Positions 1-8,450 of a DNA stretch of 64,000 nucleotides are shown here, in pieces; position 1 is the first letter of the stretch, and the number at the start of each line of letters is the position of its first letter. The stretch is from the NCBI RefSeq assembly GCF_024256385.1, contig NZ_JAMLFW010000001.1, positions 3,348,001 to 3,412,000 of the forward strand, read 5' to 3'. The notes below the pieces were generated by a model. The model worked only from the letters and a program-made list of their open reading frames with translations. It had not been told where the DNA came from and made no database searches. Source of the DNA: Anatilimnocola floriformis (GTDB lineage Bacteria; Planctomycetota; Planctomycetia; Pirellulales; Pirellulaceae). A program made the position numbers and the translations under genes.

Positions 1-2
1 AA

Positions 3-272
3 GATCAAGTGGCGCGCGAGCGCAACTTCGCACTCCGTTACCTGGGGAGCGGCGGCAAACAGATCCATTGGGACATGATTCGGGCAGCTCTGGGCTCAGT
101 GGCCGATACCGCGATTATTCCGCTGCAAGACATTTTGGGACTACCGTCGTCGGCGCGGATGAATCAACCTGGCACCGGAACGGGCAACTGGCGGTGGCGC
201 ATGAAACCCGGCGCAATTACGCCAGAAATTGAGAAACAACTGGCAGATATGACGAAGATTTACGATCGATAG
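3..272 (+). CDS. malQ: 4-alpha-glucanotransferase (amylomaltase), C-terminal end only
   Basis: This is the last 90 residues of a gene that enters from the left edge; the reading frame is open to the window start, so the GTG at 9 is not taken as a real start. The segment ARMNQPGTGTGNWRWR matches the C-terminal conserved block of GH77 amylomaltases, which transfer alpha-1,4-glucan chains between maltodextrins in the cytoplasm. It lies 181 bp upstream of a trehalose synthase/maltokinase gene on the same strand, which fits a shared role in glycogen, maltodextrin and trehalose metabolism. A hairpin repeat begins 4 bp after the stop codon. Family assignment is confident; nothing can be said about the catalytic residues, which lie outside the window. 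Confidence 0.88.
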   Translation, partial: DQVARERNFALRYLGSGGKQIHWDMIRAALGSVADTAIIPLQDILGLPSSARMNQPGTGTGNWRWRMKPGAITPEIEKQLADMTKIYDR

Positions 273-275
273 ATT

Positions 276-372
276 GTCGTCTTTCACTCCGTGAAAGTGC
301 GCGTCTGCGGGCTGTGGAATGAGAATTTCGCGGCCCGCTGCGGACGCACTCTTTCGCGGAGCGAAAGACGAC
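276..372. repeat. Intergenic double-hairpin inverted repeat, family A copy 1
   Basis: The left arm (276-310) and right arm (335-372) are imperfect inverted repeats of one another. Each arm is also a small hairpin by itself: CTTTCAC-TCC-GTGAAAG on the left and CTTTCGC-GGA-GCGAAAG on the right, each with seven base pairs and a three-base loop. It starts just after the malQ stop, so it could act as a terminator or mRNA 3' end. A related pair of arms is at 6539-6651 and a single degraded arm at 46845-46872. No transposase gene is nearby. Confidence 0.75.
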
Positions 373-453
373 TGATATGGCGGCGAAAGACTCGCGCATG
401 GCACCCGAGTTGCTCTCTCTGCACGGCAGTAGAGCAACCACCAGGAGACCATC

Positions 454-3400
454 ATGAGTGACCCGCAATGGTTCAAAGATGCCGTTATTTACGAATTGCA
501 CGTTCGTGCGTTTCACGACAGCGTGGGTGATGGGACCGGCGATTTTCGCGGCCTGACCCAGAAGCTCGACTATCTGCAGGACCTCGGCATCACGGCGATT
601 TGGCTGTTGCCGTTTTATCCTTCGCCGCTGCGCGATGATGGCTACGACATTGCCGATTACACGGCGATCCATCCGAAGTACGGCAACATGGATATGTTCC
701 GGGAATTCCTGGCCGCTGCGCATGCGCGCGGACTGAAAGTCATCACCGAACTCGTCATCAATCACACTTCCGACCAGCATGCCTGGTTTCAGCGCGCTCG
801 GCGTGCGCCGCCGGGAAGTGTCGAACGAGATTTTTATGTTTGGAGCGATTCGCCCGAAAAGTACAAAGACGCGCGCATCATCTTTCAGGATTTTGAAGTC
901 TCGAATTGGACCTATGATCGTGTCGCGAAGTCGTATTTCTGGCACCGGTTCTATTCGCATCAGCCTGATTTGAACTTCGAGAACAAAGCCGTCTGGGATG
1001 CTCTCTATCCGATCGTCGACTTCTGGATGGACATGGGCGTTGATGGCATGCGGCTCGATGCCGTGCCGTATTTGTTTGAGCGGGAAGGAACGATCTGCGA
1101 GAACTTGCCGGAGACGCATCAATATCTAAAGGCGATTCGCGCGCACATCGATCGGAAGTATCCCGATCGCATGTTGATCGCCGAGGCGAATCAATGGCCA
1201 GAGGATGCAGTGGCCTACTTTGGCGACGGCGATGAGTGCCACATGTGCTTTCATTTCCCGCTCATGCCGCGGCTGTTTATGGCCATGCATACGCAGGATC
1301 GGTTCCCAATCGTCGATATTCTCGAGCAAACACCGGCAATTCCTGACTCGTGCCAATGGGCGCTCTTCTTGCGCAACCATGATGAGCTGACTCTGGAAAT
1401 GGTGACCGATGAAGAACGTGACTCGATGTATCGTGCCTACGCGCACGATCGCGATGCGCGGATCAACCTCGGCATTCGTCGCCGACTCGCGCCGCTGCTG
1501 AGTAATAATCGTCGGCGAATTGAGCTAATGAATGGCTTGCTGTTTTCGTTGCCCGGCACTCCGGTGCTGTACTACGGCGACGAGATCGGTATGGGAGATA
1601 ACATCTATCTCGGTGATCGCAACGGTGTTCGCACGCCGATGCAGTGGAGCGGCGATCGAAATGCCGGATTCTCGAAGGCGAACCCGCAGAAATTGTATCT
1701 GCCGATCATTATCGATCCGGAGTACCACTACGAAGCCATCAACGTCGAGGCGCAACAAGCGAACTCGCATTCGCTGCTGTGGTGGACGAAGCGGTTGCTC
1801 GGTTTGCGTCGGCAGTACAAAGCATTCAGCCGCGGCAGCATTGAGTTTCTCGATCCGCAAAACCGCAAGATTCTCGCGTTCGTGCGGAAGCACGAAGATG
1901 AAACATTGCTCGTCGTCGCGAACCTCTCGCGGTTCGTGCAGTTCGTCGAGCTCGATCTCAACGCCTTCGAAGGGATCACGCCGGTTGAGCTCTTCGGCCA
2001 AACGCCGTTTCCACAGATCGGCAAGCTGCCGTATCTGCTGACGCTGGGACCACACTCGTTCTACTGGTTCAATCTTTGTCCCAAGAGCGAAACGGTCTCG
2101 CAGGAACAGACGCAGCGGTTGCCGGAAGTATTTCTCCAGCCGCATGCCTCGCGGTGGGAACAGATTTTCGAGGGCACAGGCGATCTGATGCTTGCTGGAG
2201 CACTGCGGACCTACCTGCAGCGCACCATGCCGCCCGAAACTGGCTCGCGGCGAATTCGCGCGACGCATTTGCGCGACGTAATCCCTGTCGCCGAAGGCAA
2301 ATTTTATCTGGCGATCATGGAACTCGAGTTCAACGAGGGTGACGCCGAATCGCATCTCCTGCCGCTCGCGTTCGAACCGCAGAGCAAGCTCGACAACTGG
2401 CCAGCCGGGCAGCATTTCCGCTTCATCGCTCGGCTACGCGGCAAGCAAGAATCCACGCACGGCGTGCTGTACTCGGCTGCCGAGGAGCCGGCATTCGCAC
2501 ACGCTCTGATGGAGCTGATGCAAGGTGGCAGCACGGTGCGTGGCGCGCTGGGTGGTGAGCTCAGCTCGAATCAGCGTCAGCCGTTGACGAATTCCGACCA
2601 CGTGATGTTGATTCCAGATCCGGTGGCAACGGAGCACTTCAATCACTGCTATCGCTTCGGCAGCAATTGGCTGCTGAAAGTGTATCGTCGCATCGAAGCC
2701 GGCGCGCATCCGGAAGTGGAAATCGGCGAAGTGCTGAGCGCATCCGAGGCGCCGTCCCCCACTGCTCGACTCGCTGCGACGCTTGAGTATCGTCGTCGTC
2801 GTCAAGACCCGACGACGCTCGCCGTCGTGCATCAGTTCATCAATCATGAAAACGACGCCTGGCAGTACACGCTCGACAAAGTGAGCGATTTCTATGAACG
2901 TGTAGCCACGTTGCCCGAACCAGACGAAGGAGTCCGCTCGGCGACGATGGATCCACTCGCTACGCAGTTGCGCATGCCGGAACTCGCTGAAGAATTGATC
3001 GGCAGTTATCTGGACAACGTGCGGATGATGGGGCGACGGTTGGGTGAACTCCACCTCGGTCTCGCAGCGGTGAATGACCGCCCCGGCTTCACGCCGCTGG
3101 AGTTTTCGCCGCAGTACCAGCGGTCGTTGTATCAATCGATGCGGACGACGACCCTTGATGTGATGTATGCGTTGTCGCAAACGGAGAAATCACTGCCACC
3201 CGAGATTCAGTCGATGGCCAAAGCGGTTCTCGAGCGAGAAGAAGAGATTCTCGGTTGCTACCGAAAACTGATCGACATGAAGTTGCCGATCTTGCGGACG
3301 CGCGTGCATGGTGACTGCCACTTGGGGCAAATCCTGCACACCGGCCGTGACTTCGTCTTCATCGATTTCGAGGGACCACCAACGCAGTCGCTAGGCGAGC

Positions 3401-3813
3401 GGCGGATCAAGCGTACGCCGCTACGCGATGTGGTCGACATGCTGGCCTCGTTTGCAGGCGCGGCGATTTCGACGCTGTATGGCCTGAGCACCGGGCGAGG
3501 TCGGCCGCAGGGAACGATTCGCGCCGAAGACCGACAGCGCGTCGGACTGTGGGGACGACAGTGGTTCAACTGGGTCGCGGCCAGCTTCGTGCCGGCGTAT
3601 TCGGCAACCGTCGCGGGCATGCCGTTCCTGCCGGCGAATCCGCGCGATCAGCGTTTCCTGATCACTAGCCTGCTACTCGATAAGTGGATGAACGAACTCG
3701 AAGGAGAGTTGCGTGAACGGCCCAATTGGAGCCGGATCCCGCTGCGGGGAATTCTGGCGACGCTGGAGTGGGCCGAGAGCCACGAGCGTGAGGAAGAGTT
3801 AATCGCTCGCTAA
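454..3813 (+). CDS. treS: Trehalose synthase (maltose alpha-D-glucosyltransferase) fused to maltokinase
   Basis: A 1119-residue two-domain enzyme. The N-terminal part (about 1-550) is a GH13 trehalose synthase that interconverts maltose and trehalose. The expected catalytic residues are visible: D202 in GMRLDAVPYL, E244 in LIAEANQW and D310 in FLRNHDEL. The C-terminal part (about 600-1119) is a maltokinase with HGDCHLGQILHT (D954) and FIDFEGPP, which makes maltose 1-phosphate from maltose and ATP. Such fusions feed the GlgE route from trehalose to alpha-glucan in other bacteria; no glgE is in the window. The ATG at 454 is preceded by AGGAG at 443-447. The upstream neighbour is malQ and a glgX gene is at the other end of the window. 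Confidence 0.95.
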   Translation: MSDPQWFKDAVIYELHVRAFHDSVGDGTGDFRGLTQKLDYLQDLGITAIWLLPFYPSPLRDDGYDIADYTAIHPKYGNMDMFREFLAAAHARGLKVITELVINHTSDQHAWFQRARRAPPGSVERDFYVWSDSPEKYKDARIIFQDFEVSNWTYDRVAKSYFWHRFYSHQPDLNFENKAVWDALYPIVDFWMDMGVDGMRLDAVPYLFEREGTICENLPETHQYLKAIRAHIDRKYPDRMLIAEANQWPEDAVAYFGDGDECHMCFHFPLMPRLFMAMHTQDRFPIVDILEQTPAIPDSCQWALFLRNHDELTLEMVTDEERDSMYRAYAHDRDARINLGIRRRLAPLLSNNRRRIELMNGLLFSLPGTPVLYYGDEIGMGDNIYLGDRNGVRTPMQWSGDRNAGFSKANPQKLYLPIIIDPEYHYEAINVEAQQANSHSLLWWTKRLLGLRRQYKAFSRGSIEFLDPQNRKILAFVRKHEDETLLVVANLSRFVQFVELDLNAFEGITPVELFGQTPFPQIGKLPYLLTLGPHSFYWFNLCPKSETVSQEQTQRLPEVFLQPHASRWEQIFEGTGDLMLAGALRTYLQRTMPPETGSRRIRATHLRDVIPVAEGKFYLAIMELEFNEGDAESHLLPLAFEPQSKLDNWPAGQHFRFIARLRGKQESTHGVLYSAAEEPAFAHALMELMQGGSTVRGALGGELSSNQRQPLTNSDHVMLIPDPVATEHFNHCYRFGSNWLLKVYRRIEAGAHPEVEIGEVLSASEAPSPTARLAATLEYRRRRQDPTTLAVVHQFINHENDAWQYTLDKVSDFYERVATLPEPDEGVRSATMDPLATQLRMPELAEELIGSYLDNVRMMGRRLGELHLGLAAVNDRPGFTPLEFSPQYQRSLYQSMRTTTLDVMYALSQTEKSLPPEIQSMAKAVLEREEEILGCYRKLIDMKLPILRTRVHGDCHLGQILHTGRDFVFIDFEGPPTQSLGERRIKRTPLRDVVDMLASFAGAAISTLYGLSTGRGRPQGTIRAEDRQRVGLWGRQWFNWVAASFVPAYSATVAGMPFLPANPRDQRFLITSLLLDKWMNELEGELRERPNWSRIPLRGILATLEWAESHEREEELIAR

Positions 3814-3831
3814 AGAAAGTCGGTCAACGAA

Positions 3832-3860
3832 AACGGGCCAGACTTTTGGTCTGGCCCGTT
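3832..3860. terminator. Hairpin terminator between two convergent genes
   Basis: A perfect 12 bp stem (AACGGGCCAGAC at 3832-3843, GTCTGGCCCGTT at 3849-3860) encloses a five-base TTTTG loop. It sits between the end of the trehalose synthase gene and the end of the convergent coiled-coil gene. On the minus strand the stem runs into a short T-rich stretch (GTTTTCGTTG), so it resembles an intrinsic terminator best in that direction; it could stop transcripts from both sides. Confidence 0.75.
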
Positions 3861-3891
3861 CATGATTGGAGTGAGCGGAGAGAACTAAGAA

Positions 3892-4650
3892 TTACTCTTC
3901 CTTTTTCTCTTCAACGGGCTTCGATTCCGTTTCCTTCGAAACGGTGGCCGTAGCTGGTTCCTTCACGGCAGGAGCTTCGGCCGGTTGTTCCGGAGCCGGT
4001 TCGGGCTTCTTGGTGGCCGCTTCCACGGCGGTCTTCATTTCGGCCTGCAGGGATTCGCGGGCTTTTTGCATTTCGTCGGCGACGCTCTTCTGTGCCTTGC
4101 TGAGTTCATCGCTCACGCTCTTTTGCATCGCGACTTGCGATTGCTTCAGTTCGCTGGCGACCTTGGCGCTGTCTTCTTTCGCCTGGCTCATCACCGCGGC
4201 GATTTCCTTGGCGCATTCTTCGCGAGCCTTCACGAAGTCGGCCTTAATTTGATCCTTCAGCTTTTGCATTTCGGCGGCGACATCATTCTTGGCAGCATCA
4301 CGCAAAGCCGCGACTTGGGTCTTGGTGCTTTCGGCGATCTTCTTCGCTTCGGCAGCCACCGCCTCTTGAGCTTCCTTCCGCAGGGCGGCAATTTCGAGCT
4401 TCACTTGTTCGCTCAGCTTGGCAGCTTCAGCTTCGACGAGCGAGGCCGAGTCCTTCGCCAGCTTCGACTCGACGGCGGCGATCTTGTCTTTCAGATCTTG
4501 ATCCAACTTGGCAGACAGGCTGGCATTGAGCGAGCCGTACAATTCGGCCTGACGACGGGCAGCACGGCGGCCAAAGATGGCGGCGCTGGCGTCGGTCGAC
4601 AGACTGGCGAAAATCGCGACGGCGATGAGCGCGGCGATAAACTTCTTCAT
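3892..4650 (-). CDS. Secreted alanine-rich coiled-coil protein
   Basis: A 252-residue protein starting MKKFIAALIAVAIFASLSTD, a typical Sec signal peptide with likely cleavage after ASA near residue 24. From about 45 to 210 it is an almost continuous amphipathic alpha-helix rich in Ala, Lys, Glu and Gln, resembling apolipoprotein or phasin-like helical proteins. The last 40 residues are Pro/Glu/Lys rich with an acidic KKEE end. The ATG at 4650 is chosen over the GTG at 4659 because GGAG lies eight bases before it. I do not recognise a named family; a structural role in the periplasm or at the cell surface is only a guess. It is transcribed divergently from the PQQ-repeat gene. Confidence 0.7.
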   Translation of the reverse strand: MKKFIAALIAVAIFASLSTDASAAIFGRRAARRQAELYGSLNASLSAKLDQDLKDKIAAVESKLAKDSASLVEAEAAKLSEQVKLEIAALRKEAQEAVAAEAKKIAESTKTQVAALRDAAKNDVAAEMQKLKDQIKADFVKAREECAKEIAAVMSQAKEDSAKVASELKQSQVAMQKSVSDELSKAQKSVADEMQKARESLQAEMKTAVEAATKKPEPAPEQPAEAPAVKEPATATVSKETESKPVEEKKEE

Positions 4651-4977
4651 CTCAAACACTCCGAGAGTAGGACTGGAAAGGCGGGTAGCGAGGCGACGGC
4701 GAACCGCAACGGTTCGAACCAGTCTTCCACTCGCGAAGCGCTCAGCCGTCGATGACGGCGAGGCGGGGCGTCCTGCAAAGATAACACGCGTTAGAGGTTA
4801 GCTTCGTAGGATTATTCCGTAAAGGAACATCGTACCGATTTTATAAGGTTTTTTGGCGGTTTTTCGCGGATGTCACGACTGGGAATTTTGCAGGATGTAA
4901 TTTGGCGGGGTGGCAACTAGAATAAAAGCTGCTTTCCGCCGGCCCACAAAGGCGGACTTTTCAGCAGATCTCAGGGC
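4651..4977. promoter_or_regulatory. Divergent intergenic region
   Basis: This 327 bp space separates the 5' ends of two divergent genes for exported proteins, so it must hold promoters for both. It is locally A/T rich at 4795-4865. I could not find a convincing spaced -35/-10 pair or an operator, and no gene is visible in it. Confidence 0.4.
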
Positions 4978-6534
4978 GTGAACAGGATTCCGGGCATGAC
5001 CAGCGGCGCAGCTTATCGCGGCAACACTTACGGCCTGGCAGCGGCTTTTGCCTTGCTGCTCGTTCCCGTCGCCTCGGCCCAGATCACGGCCCGCGGTTTG
5101 ATCGGCCCCGAGACGTTGGCCCCTTATGGCTTGGAAATGGCCTGGTCGACGACGATTGCCGTGGATCGCGGCAGCGATCGCGTGGTCGATGTGACCCAGC
5201 ACGTGAGCTACAACATCACGCAGACGATTTACGAATTCACCTTCGACAAACAGCAATACAATTTCTCGGAGCGCGATCTCGATCCGTTCGGCAAAGTGAT
5301 GGGGCCCGACGGCGCCAAGAAGGCCGCCGAAAAGAAGTGGGATCAGATCAAGGCTGAATATGCCTATCAAGGTTTGCCGGAGCCGACGGCGCCGGAGATC
5401 ATTGCTCGCGTGGTGCCCGAGATCACACTGCTCGCCACCACACAACGCGGCATGGTCCATTCGATCGACGGTAACAATGGCAAGACTCGCTGGTCGACTT
5501 CGGTCGGCAAGAATCGTTATCCCACCACCGCGGCCGGCGGCAGCGATAAGCTCGTTGCCGTGGTCAACGGCTCGACCTTGCATGTATTGAATGCCAACGA
5601 TGGTTCGTTCGCCTGGTCGCGGCCGCTGAGCGGTTCGCCCGGTGCCGGACCGGCCGTTTCCGACAAGCTGATTTTCGCGCCGCGAATTAACGGCGCGGTC
5701 GAGCTCTTTAAAGTCGACGATCACAAACGCCCCGCCGCCATCTACAAAGCCTTTGGTCGGACGATGGTGCAACCGGTACTGTCGTTCAACAGCGTGGCTT
5801 GGCCGTCGGACGAAGGTCACTTGTACGTCGGCTTTGCCAATCAACAGTCGGTTCGCTTCCGCATCGAAGCCAAGCAAGGGATCATTTCGCAGCCGTTCTT
5901 TAGCCCGGCTGGCAAGCTGTTCGCGACTTCGCTCGATGGTTATGTCTATTGCATCGATGAAGTGCGCGGCGAAGTGCTGTGGCGATTCACAACAGGTGAG
6001 CCGATCGATATTTCGCCGGTGGCGATTGGCGACGTTGTGTATGCGATCACGCGCGAACACAACATGTATGCGATCAACATTGCCGACGCCAGTGAAAAAT
6101 GGGTCATCTCGGGAGTCGGCGGATTTCTCTCGGGGACCGAAACTCGCCTGTATTGCACCGATGTGACGGGCAACATGCTGGTGCTGGAATCGCACTCCGG
6201 CGCGCAGCTCGGCCAGGTCGGAACGAGCACGATGACGCTCAAAATGCCGAACTTGCAAACGGACCGCATTTTCCTCGGCCAGAACACCGGGCTGCTGCAA
6301 TGCATCCGGCAATCGAATCTCAAATTCCCGCTCGTGCATTACATGGCCGAAGGCAAACGGCCCGTAGTTCCCGGCGCTGCACCACCGGGACCTGGCGGCG
6401 TTCCCGCTCCTGGCCCTGGCGGAGTTCCGGCGCCGATGGTGCCGGCAGTTGATCCGTTCGGCGATCCAGGCGCCATGCCAGCGCCTGCCCCGGGACCGAA
6501 ACCAGCAGCGCCTCCAGCTGATCCGTTTGGTTAA
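4978..6534 (+). CDS. Exported PQQ-type beta-propeller repeat protein with Pro/Gly-rich tail
   Basis: A 518-residue protein with an N-terminal signal segment (AAAFALLLVPVASAQ) and a body of PQQ/BamB-like blades: repeats such as VHSIDGNNGKTRWST, LHVLNANDGSFAWSR, VYCIDEVRGEVLWRF and MYAINIADASEKW. No dehydrogenase active-site segment is evident, so a structural or binding propeller is more likely than a quinoprotein enzyme. The last 70 residues are low-complexity Pro/Gly/Ala with a repeated GGVPAPGPG motif and a DPFG pair. The start is uncertain: GTG at 4978 or ATG at 4996; both give a signal peptide. Substrate and partners are unknown. Confidence 0.8.
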   Translation: MNRIPGMTSGAAYRGNTYGLAAAFALLLVPVASAQITARGLIGPETLAPYGLEMAWSTTIAVDRGSDRVVDVTQHVSYNITQTIYEFTFDKQQYNFSERDLDPFGKVMGPDGAKKAAEKKWDQIKAEYAYQGLPEPTAPEIIARVVPEITLLATTQRGMVHSIDGNNGKTRWSTSVGKNRYPTTAAGGSDKLVAVVNGSTLHVLNANDGSFAWSRPLSGSPGAGPAVSDKLIFAPRINGAVELFKVDDHKRPAAIYKAFGRTMVQPVLSFNSVAWPSDEGHLYVGFANQQSVRFRIEAKQGIISQPFFSPAGKLFATSLDGYVYCIDEVRGEVLWRFTTGEPIDISPVAIGDVVYAITREHNMYAINIADASEKWVISGVGGFLSGTETRLYCTDVTGNMLVLESHSGAQLGQVGTSTMTLKMPNLQTDRIFLGQNTGLLQCIRQSNLKFPLVHYMAEGKRPVVPGAAPPGPGGVPAPGPGGVPAPMVPAVDPFGDPGAMPAPAPGPKPAAPPADPFG

Positions 6535-6538
6535 AAGT

Positions 6539-6651
6539 GTCGTCTTTCGCTCCCGCGAAAGAACGCGTCTTCTTGATTTTGCTTCTTAAGATCGAAGTTC
6601 CGTGAAAGGTCGCCGTTGCAAGATGCGTCCTTTCGTGGAGCGAAAGGCGAC
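6539..6651. repeat. Intergenic double-hairpin inverted repeat, family A copy 2
   Basis: The arms at 6539-6570 and 6622-6651 are imperfect inverted repeats and match the arms of the element at 276-372. Each arm again folds alone: CTTTCGC-TCCC-GCGAAAG and CTTTCGT-GGA-GCGAAAG. It fills the gap between two convergent genes, and the right arm touches the stop codon of the radical SAM gene, so it may serve as a bidirectional transcript end. Confidence 0.72.
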
Positions 6652-7646
6652 TATGGCGAGGTCCACAGCTTGCCTTGCCAGGTATCGCGCTGTTCGAACT
6701 CCTGCGCGAGAGCATTGAGCATCCCCGGCTTGTCGAGCGTCCAGTTCGGCCCCACCAAGTAATCGGGCGGAGCGTCGCCGCTGACGCGTTCGACGATCAT
6801 CGTCGGCGGCAGCAGCTCGAGAAAATCAACCACCGTGCGAACATACTCAGCTCGCTCCATCAATTGCACTTCGCCGCGCGCAACTTGATCGGCGAGCGGC
6901 GTACCTTTCACGCAGTACAAGTTGTGGATCTTGATCGAGTCTGGATTCTGCCGCGCGAGCTCGCGGGCCGTGGCCAGCATGTCCTCATGCGTTTCGCCGG
7001 GCAGGCCGAGCATCACGTGCGCGCAGATCTCAAAGCCGCGGCCACGACTGCGAGTCATCGCGTCGGGGAAGCAGGCATAATCATGGCCGCGGTTCATCCA
7101 GGCTAGCGAACGATCGTGAATCGTCTGCACGCCGTACTCGACGGCCAGGTAGGTGCAGCCGGCGATTTCTTCGAGCAGATCGAGCACATCGTCGGGTACG
7201 CAGTCAGGCCGCGTGCCGATGGCCATGCCCACCACCTGTGGATGTTCGAGGGCCCGCTCATAGACCGCGCGCAGCCGCTCGAGTTTGCCGTAGGTATTCG
7301 TCGCGGGCTGAAAGTAGGCGATGAACGTATCGCAGTCGTAGCGAATCTGGAGACGCCGGATGCCGTCGTTCACTTGCTCGAGAATGTCGCGCCGCTTGAT
7401 CCGTCGACTCGGACTGAAGCTGCGGTTATCGCAAAAGGTGCAGCCGCCGGTGGTTACACTTCCGTCAACATTCGGACAAGTGAAACCGGCATCGAGGCTG
7501 ACTTTTTGCACGCGGCGGCCGAATTTATTGCGCAGAAAGCGGTTGTAGCTGAAGTATCGCAGGCCGGCGGCGCGCCAATCGAACGTCCCGGCGGCTGTTG
7601 CTGCTGCGTGTTCGCAGGCGGCCGGCCGGTTGTTGATTGACGTCAT
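6651..7646 (-). CDS. Radical SAM protein of the TIGR01212/YhcC family
   Basis: A 331-residue protein with cysteines C57, C69 and C72 in FTCPNVDGSVTTGGCTFCD, the C-x11-C-x2-C spacing of the YhcC/TIGR01212 group, which bind a 4Fe-4S cluster and cleave S-adenosylmethionine. Further family blocks are AYFQPATNTYG, GMAIGTRPDCV and EYGVQTIHDRSL. Length agrees with the family. The substrate of YhcC-type proteins is not settled, so no reaction is assigned. It ends inside a family A repeat, convergent with the PQQ-propeller gene. Confidence 0.88.
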   Translation of the reverse strand: MTSINNRPAACEHAAATAAGTFDWRAAGLRYFSYNRFLRNKFGRRVQKVSLDAGFTCPNVDGSVTTGGCTFCDNRSFSPSRRIKRRDILEQVNDGIRRLQIRYDCDTFIAYFQPATNTYGKLERLRAVYERALEHPQVVGMAIGTRPDCVPDDVLDLLEEIAGCTYLAVEYGVQTIHDRSLAWMNRGHDYACFPDAMTRSRGRGFEICAHVMLGLPGETHEDMLATARELARQNPDSIKIHNLYCVKGTPLADQVARGEVQLMERAEYVRTVVDFLELLPPTMIVERVSGDAPPDYLVGPNWTLDKPGMLNALAQEFEQRDTWQGKLWTSP

Positions 7647-7764
7647 ATTTCGCCTGCATTAAAGTGTTTTTTTGAGCGCTGTCAATTTGTCGGGGATCGT
7701 CTGCCCCCTTCCGACTTCAGCCAGATCACAGCACTCAAGTTAGCAGAGAACAGGAAACAGAGAA

Positions 7765-8226
7765 ATGTACGGCGAGCTCATTCCCCTGGGCGGCGGTGAT
7801 CCAATTCCCCTGCTCAAAGAAAGCCTGATCATCGGTCGGCGCGACGAAAAGTGCGACATCGTGCTGCGCTTCGGCAATGTTTCGGGCCAGCACTGCCAGC
7901 TGACACTCGAGCACGGCTACTGGTACGTGCAGGATTTGAACAGCAGCAACGGCGTGAAGGTGAACGGCACGAAGGTGACGCGCAAGCGCGTCGATCCCAA
8001 CGATGAACTGACCGTCGCCAAGCACAAGTACAAGATGACGTACAACCCGACCGAGCTCGGCGCCAGCGGCCCGCCTCCGAGCGACGAAGCCGACTACGCC
8101 AACATCATGAGCCGCAGCTTGCTCGAAGCCGCCGGTTTGCAAAAACGGAAGCTCCCCGAAACTCGCCGCTTCGACGTCAACAGCGATGATCCCGATCAGC
8201 TGAAGCGCAAGAAGGGCCTCGAATAA
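7765..8226 (+). CDS. Small FHA-domain protein
   Basis: A 153-residue cytosolic protein that is almost entirely one forkhead-associated domain (about residues 1-95). The phosphothreonine-binding signature is present: LIIGRRDEKCDIVL, VSGQHCQL and LNSSNGVKVNG. FHA domains bind proteins phosphorylated by Ser/Thr kinases, and a kinase gene is at 42565-44478. The C-terminal 55 residues are basic (QLKRKKGLE) and have no recognised domain. The gene stands alone between a divergent radical SAM gene and an inverted repeat. Confidence 0.87.
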   Translation: MYGELIPLGGGDPIPLLKESLIIGRRDEKCDIVLRFGNVSGQHCQLTLEHGYWYVQDLNSSNGVKVNGTKVTRKRVDPNDELTVAKHKYKMTYNPTELGASGPPPSDEADYANIMSRSLLEAAGLQKRKLPETRRFDVNSDDPDQLKRKKGLE

Positions 8227-8227
8227 A

Positions 8228-8337
8228 GCGGTAGGCCGGAACAAGTGTACTCACGCAGTTCCGGCAGGATTGGCAATGGGTCGTTGCGCTGCAAGTCTTG
8301 CCGGAACAGCGCGGAGTACCGCTCGTTCCGGCCTACG
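8228..8337. repeat. Long imperfect hairpin (family C) between two genes
   Basis: A 39-base left arm (8228-8266) and a right arm (8299-8337) pair along most of their length: GTAGGCCGGAAC and AGTTCCGGCA on the left answer TGCCGGAAC and GTTCCGGCCTAC on the right, with mismatches in the middle. About 32 bases lie between the arms. It begins two codons after the FHA gene ends and could act as its terminator, or be a small non-autonomous mobile or REP-type element. No second copy was found in the window. Confidence 0.65.
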
Positions 8338-8450
8338 CCTACTTTCTTCGAGGAGTTTCAGATCGCGATTAATTGCAATGGGCCCGAGTCTTCGGACTCG
8401 TAAGGGACGGTTCGCCGAGACCTGCCGAGTTCATCCGTCATGTGATCACG

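Noticed and set aside
217-1122. 301-codon minus-strand open frame
   Set aside because: It lies antisense to the N-terminal domain of the trehalose synthase, is Arg-rich, and has no domain signature; it is a shadow of high-G+C coding DNA.
4873-6339. 488-codon minus-strand open frame
   Set aside because: It is antisense to the PQQ-propeller gene, which has a signal peptide and clear repeats.
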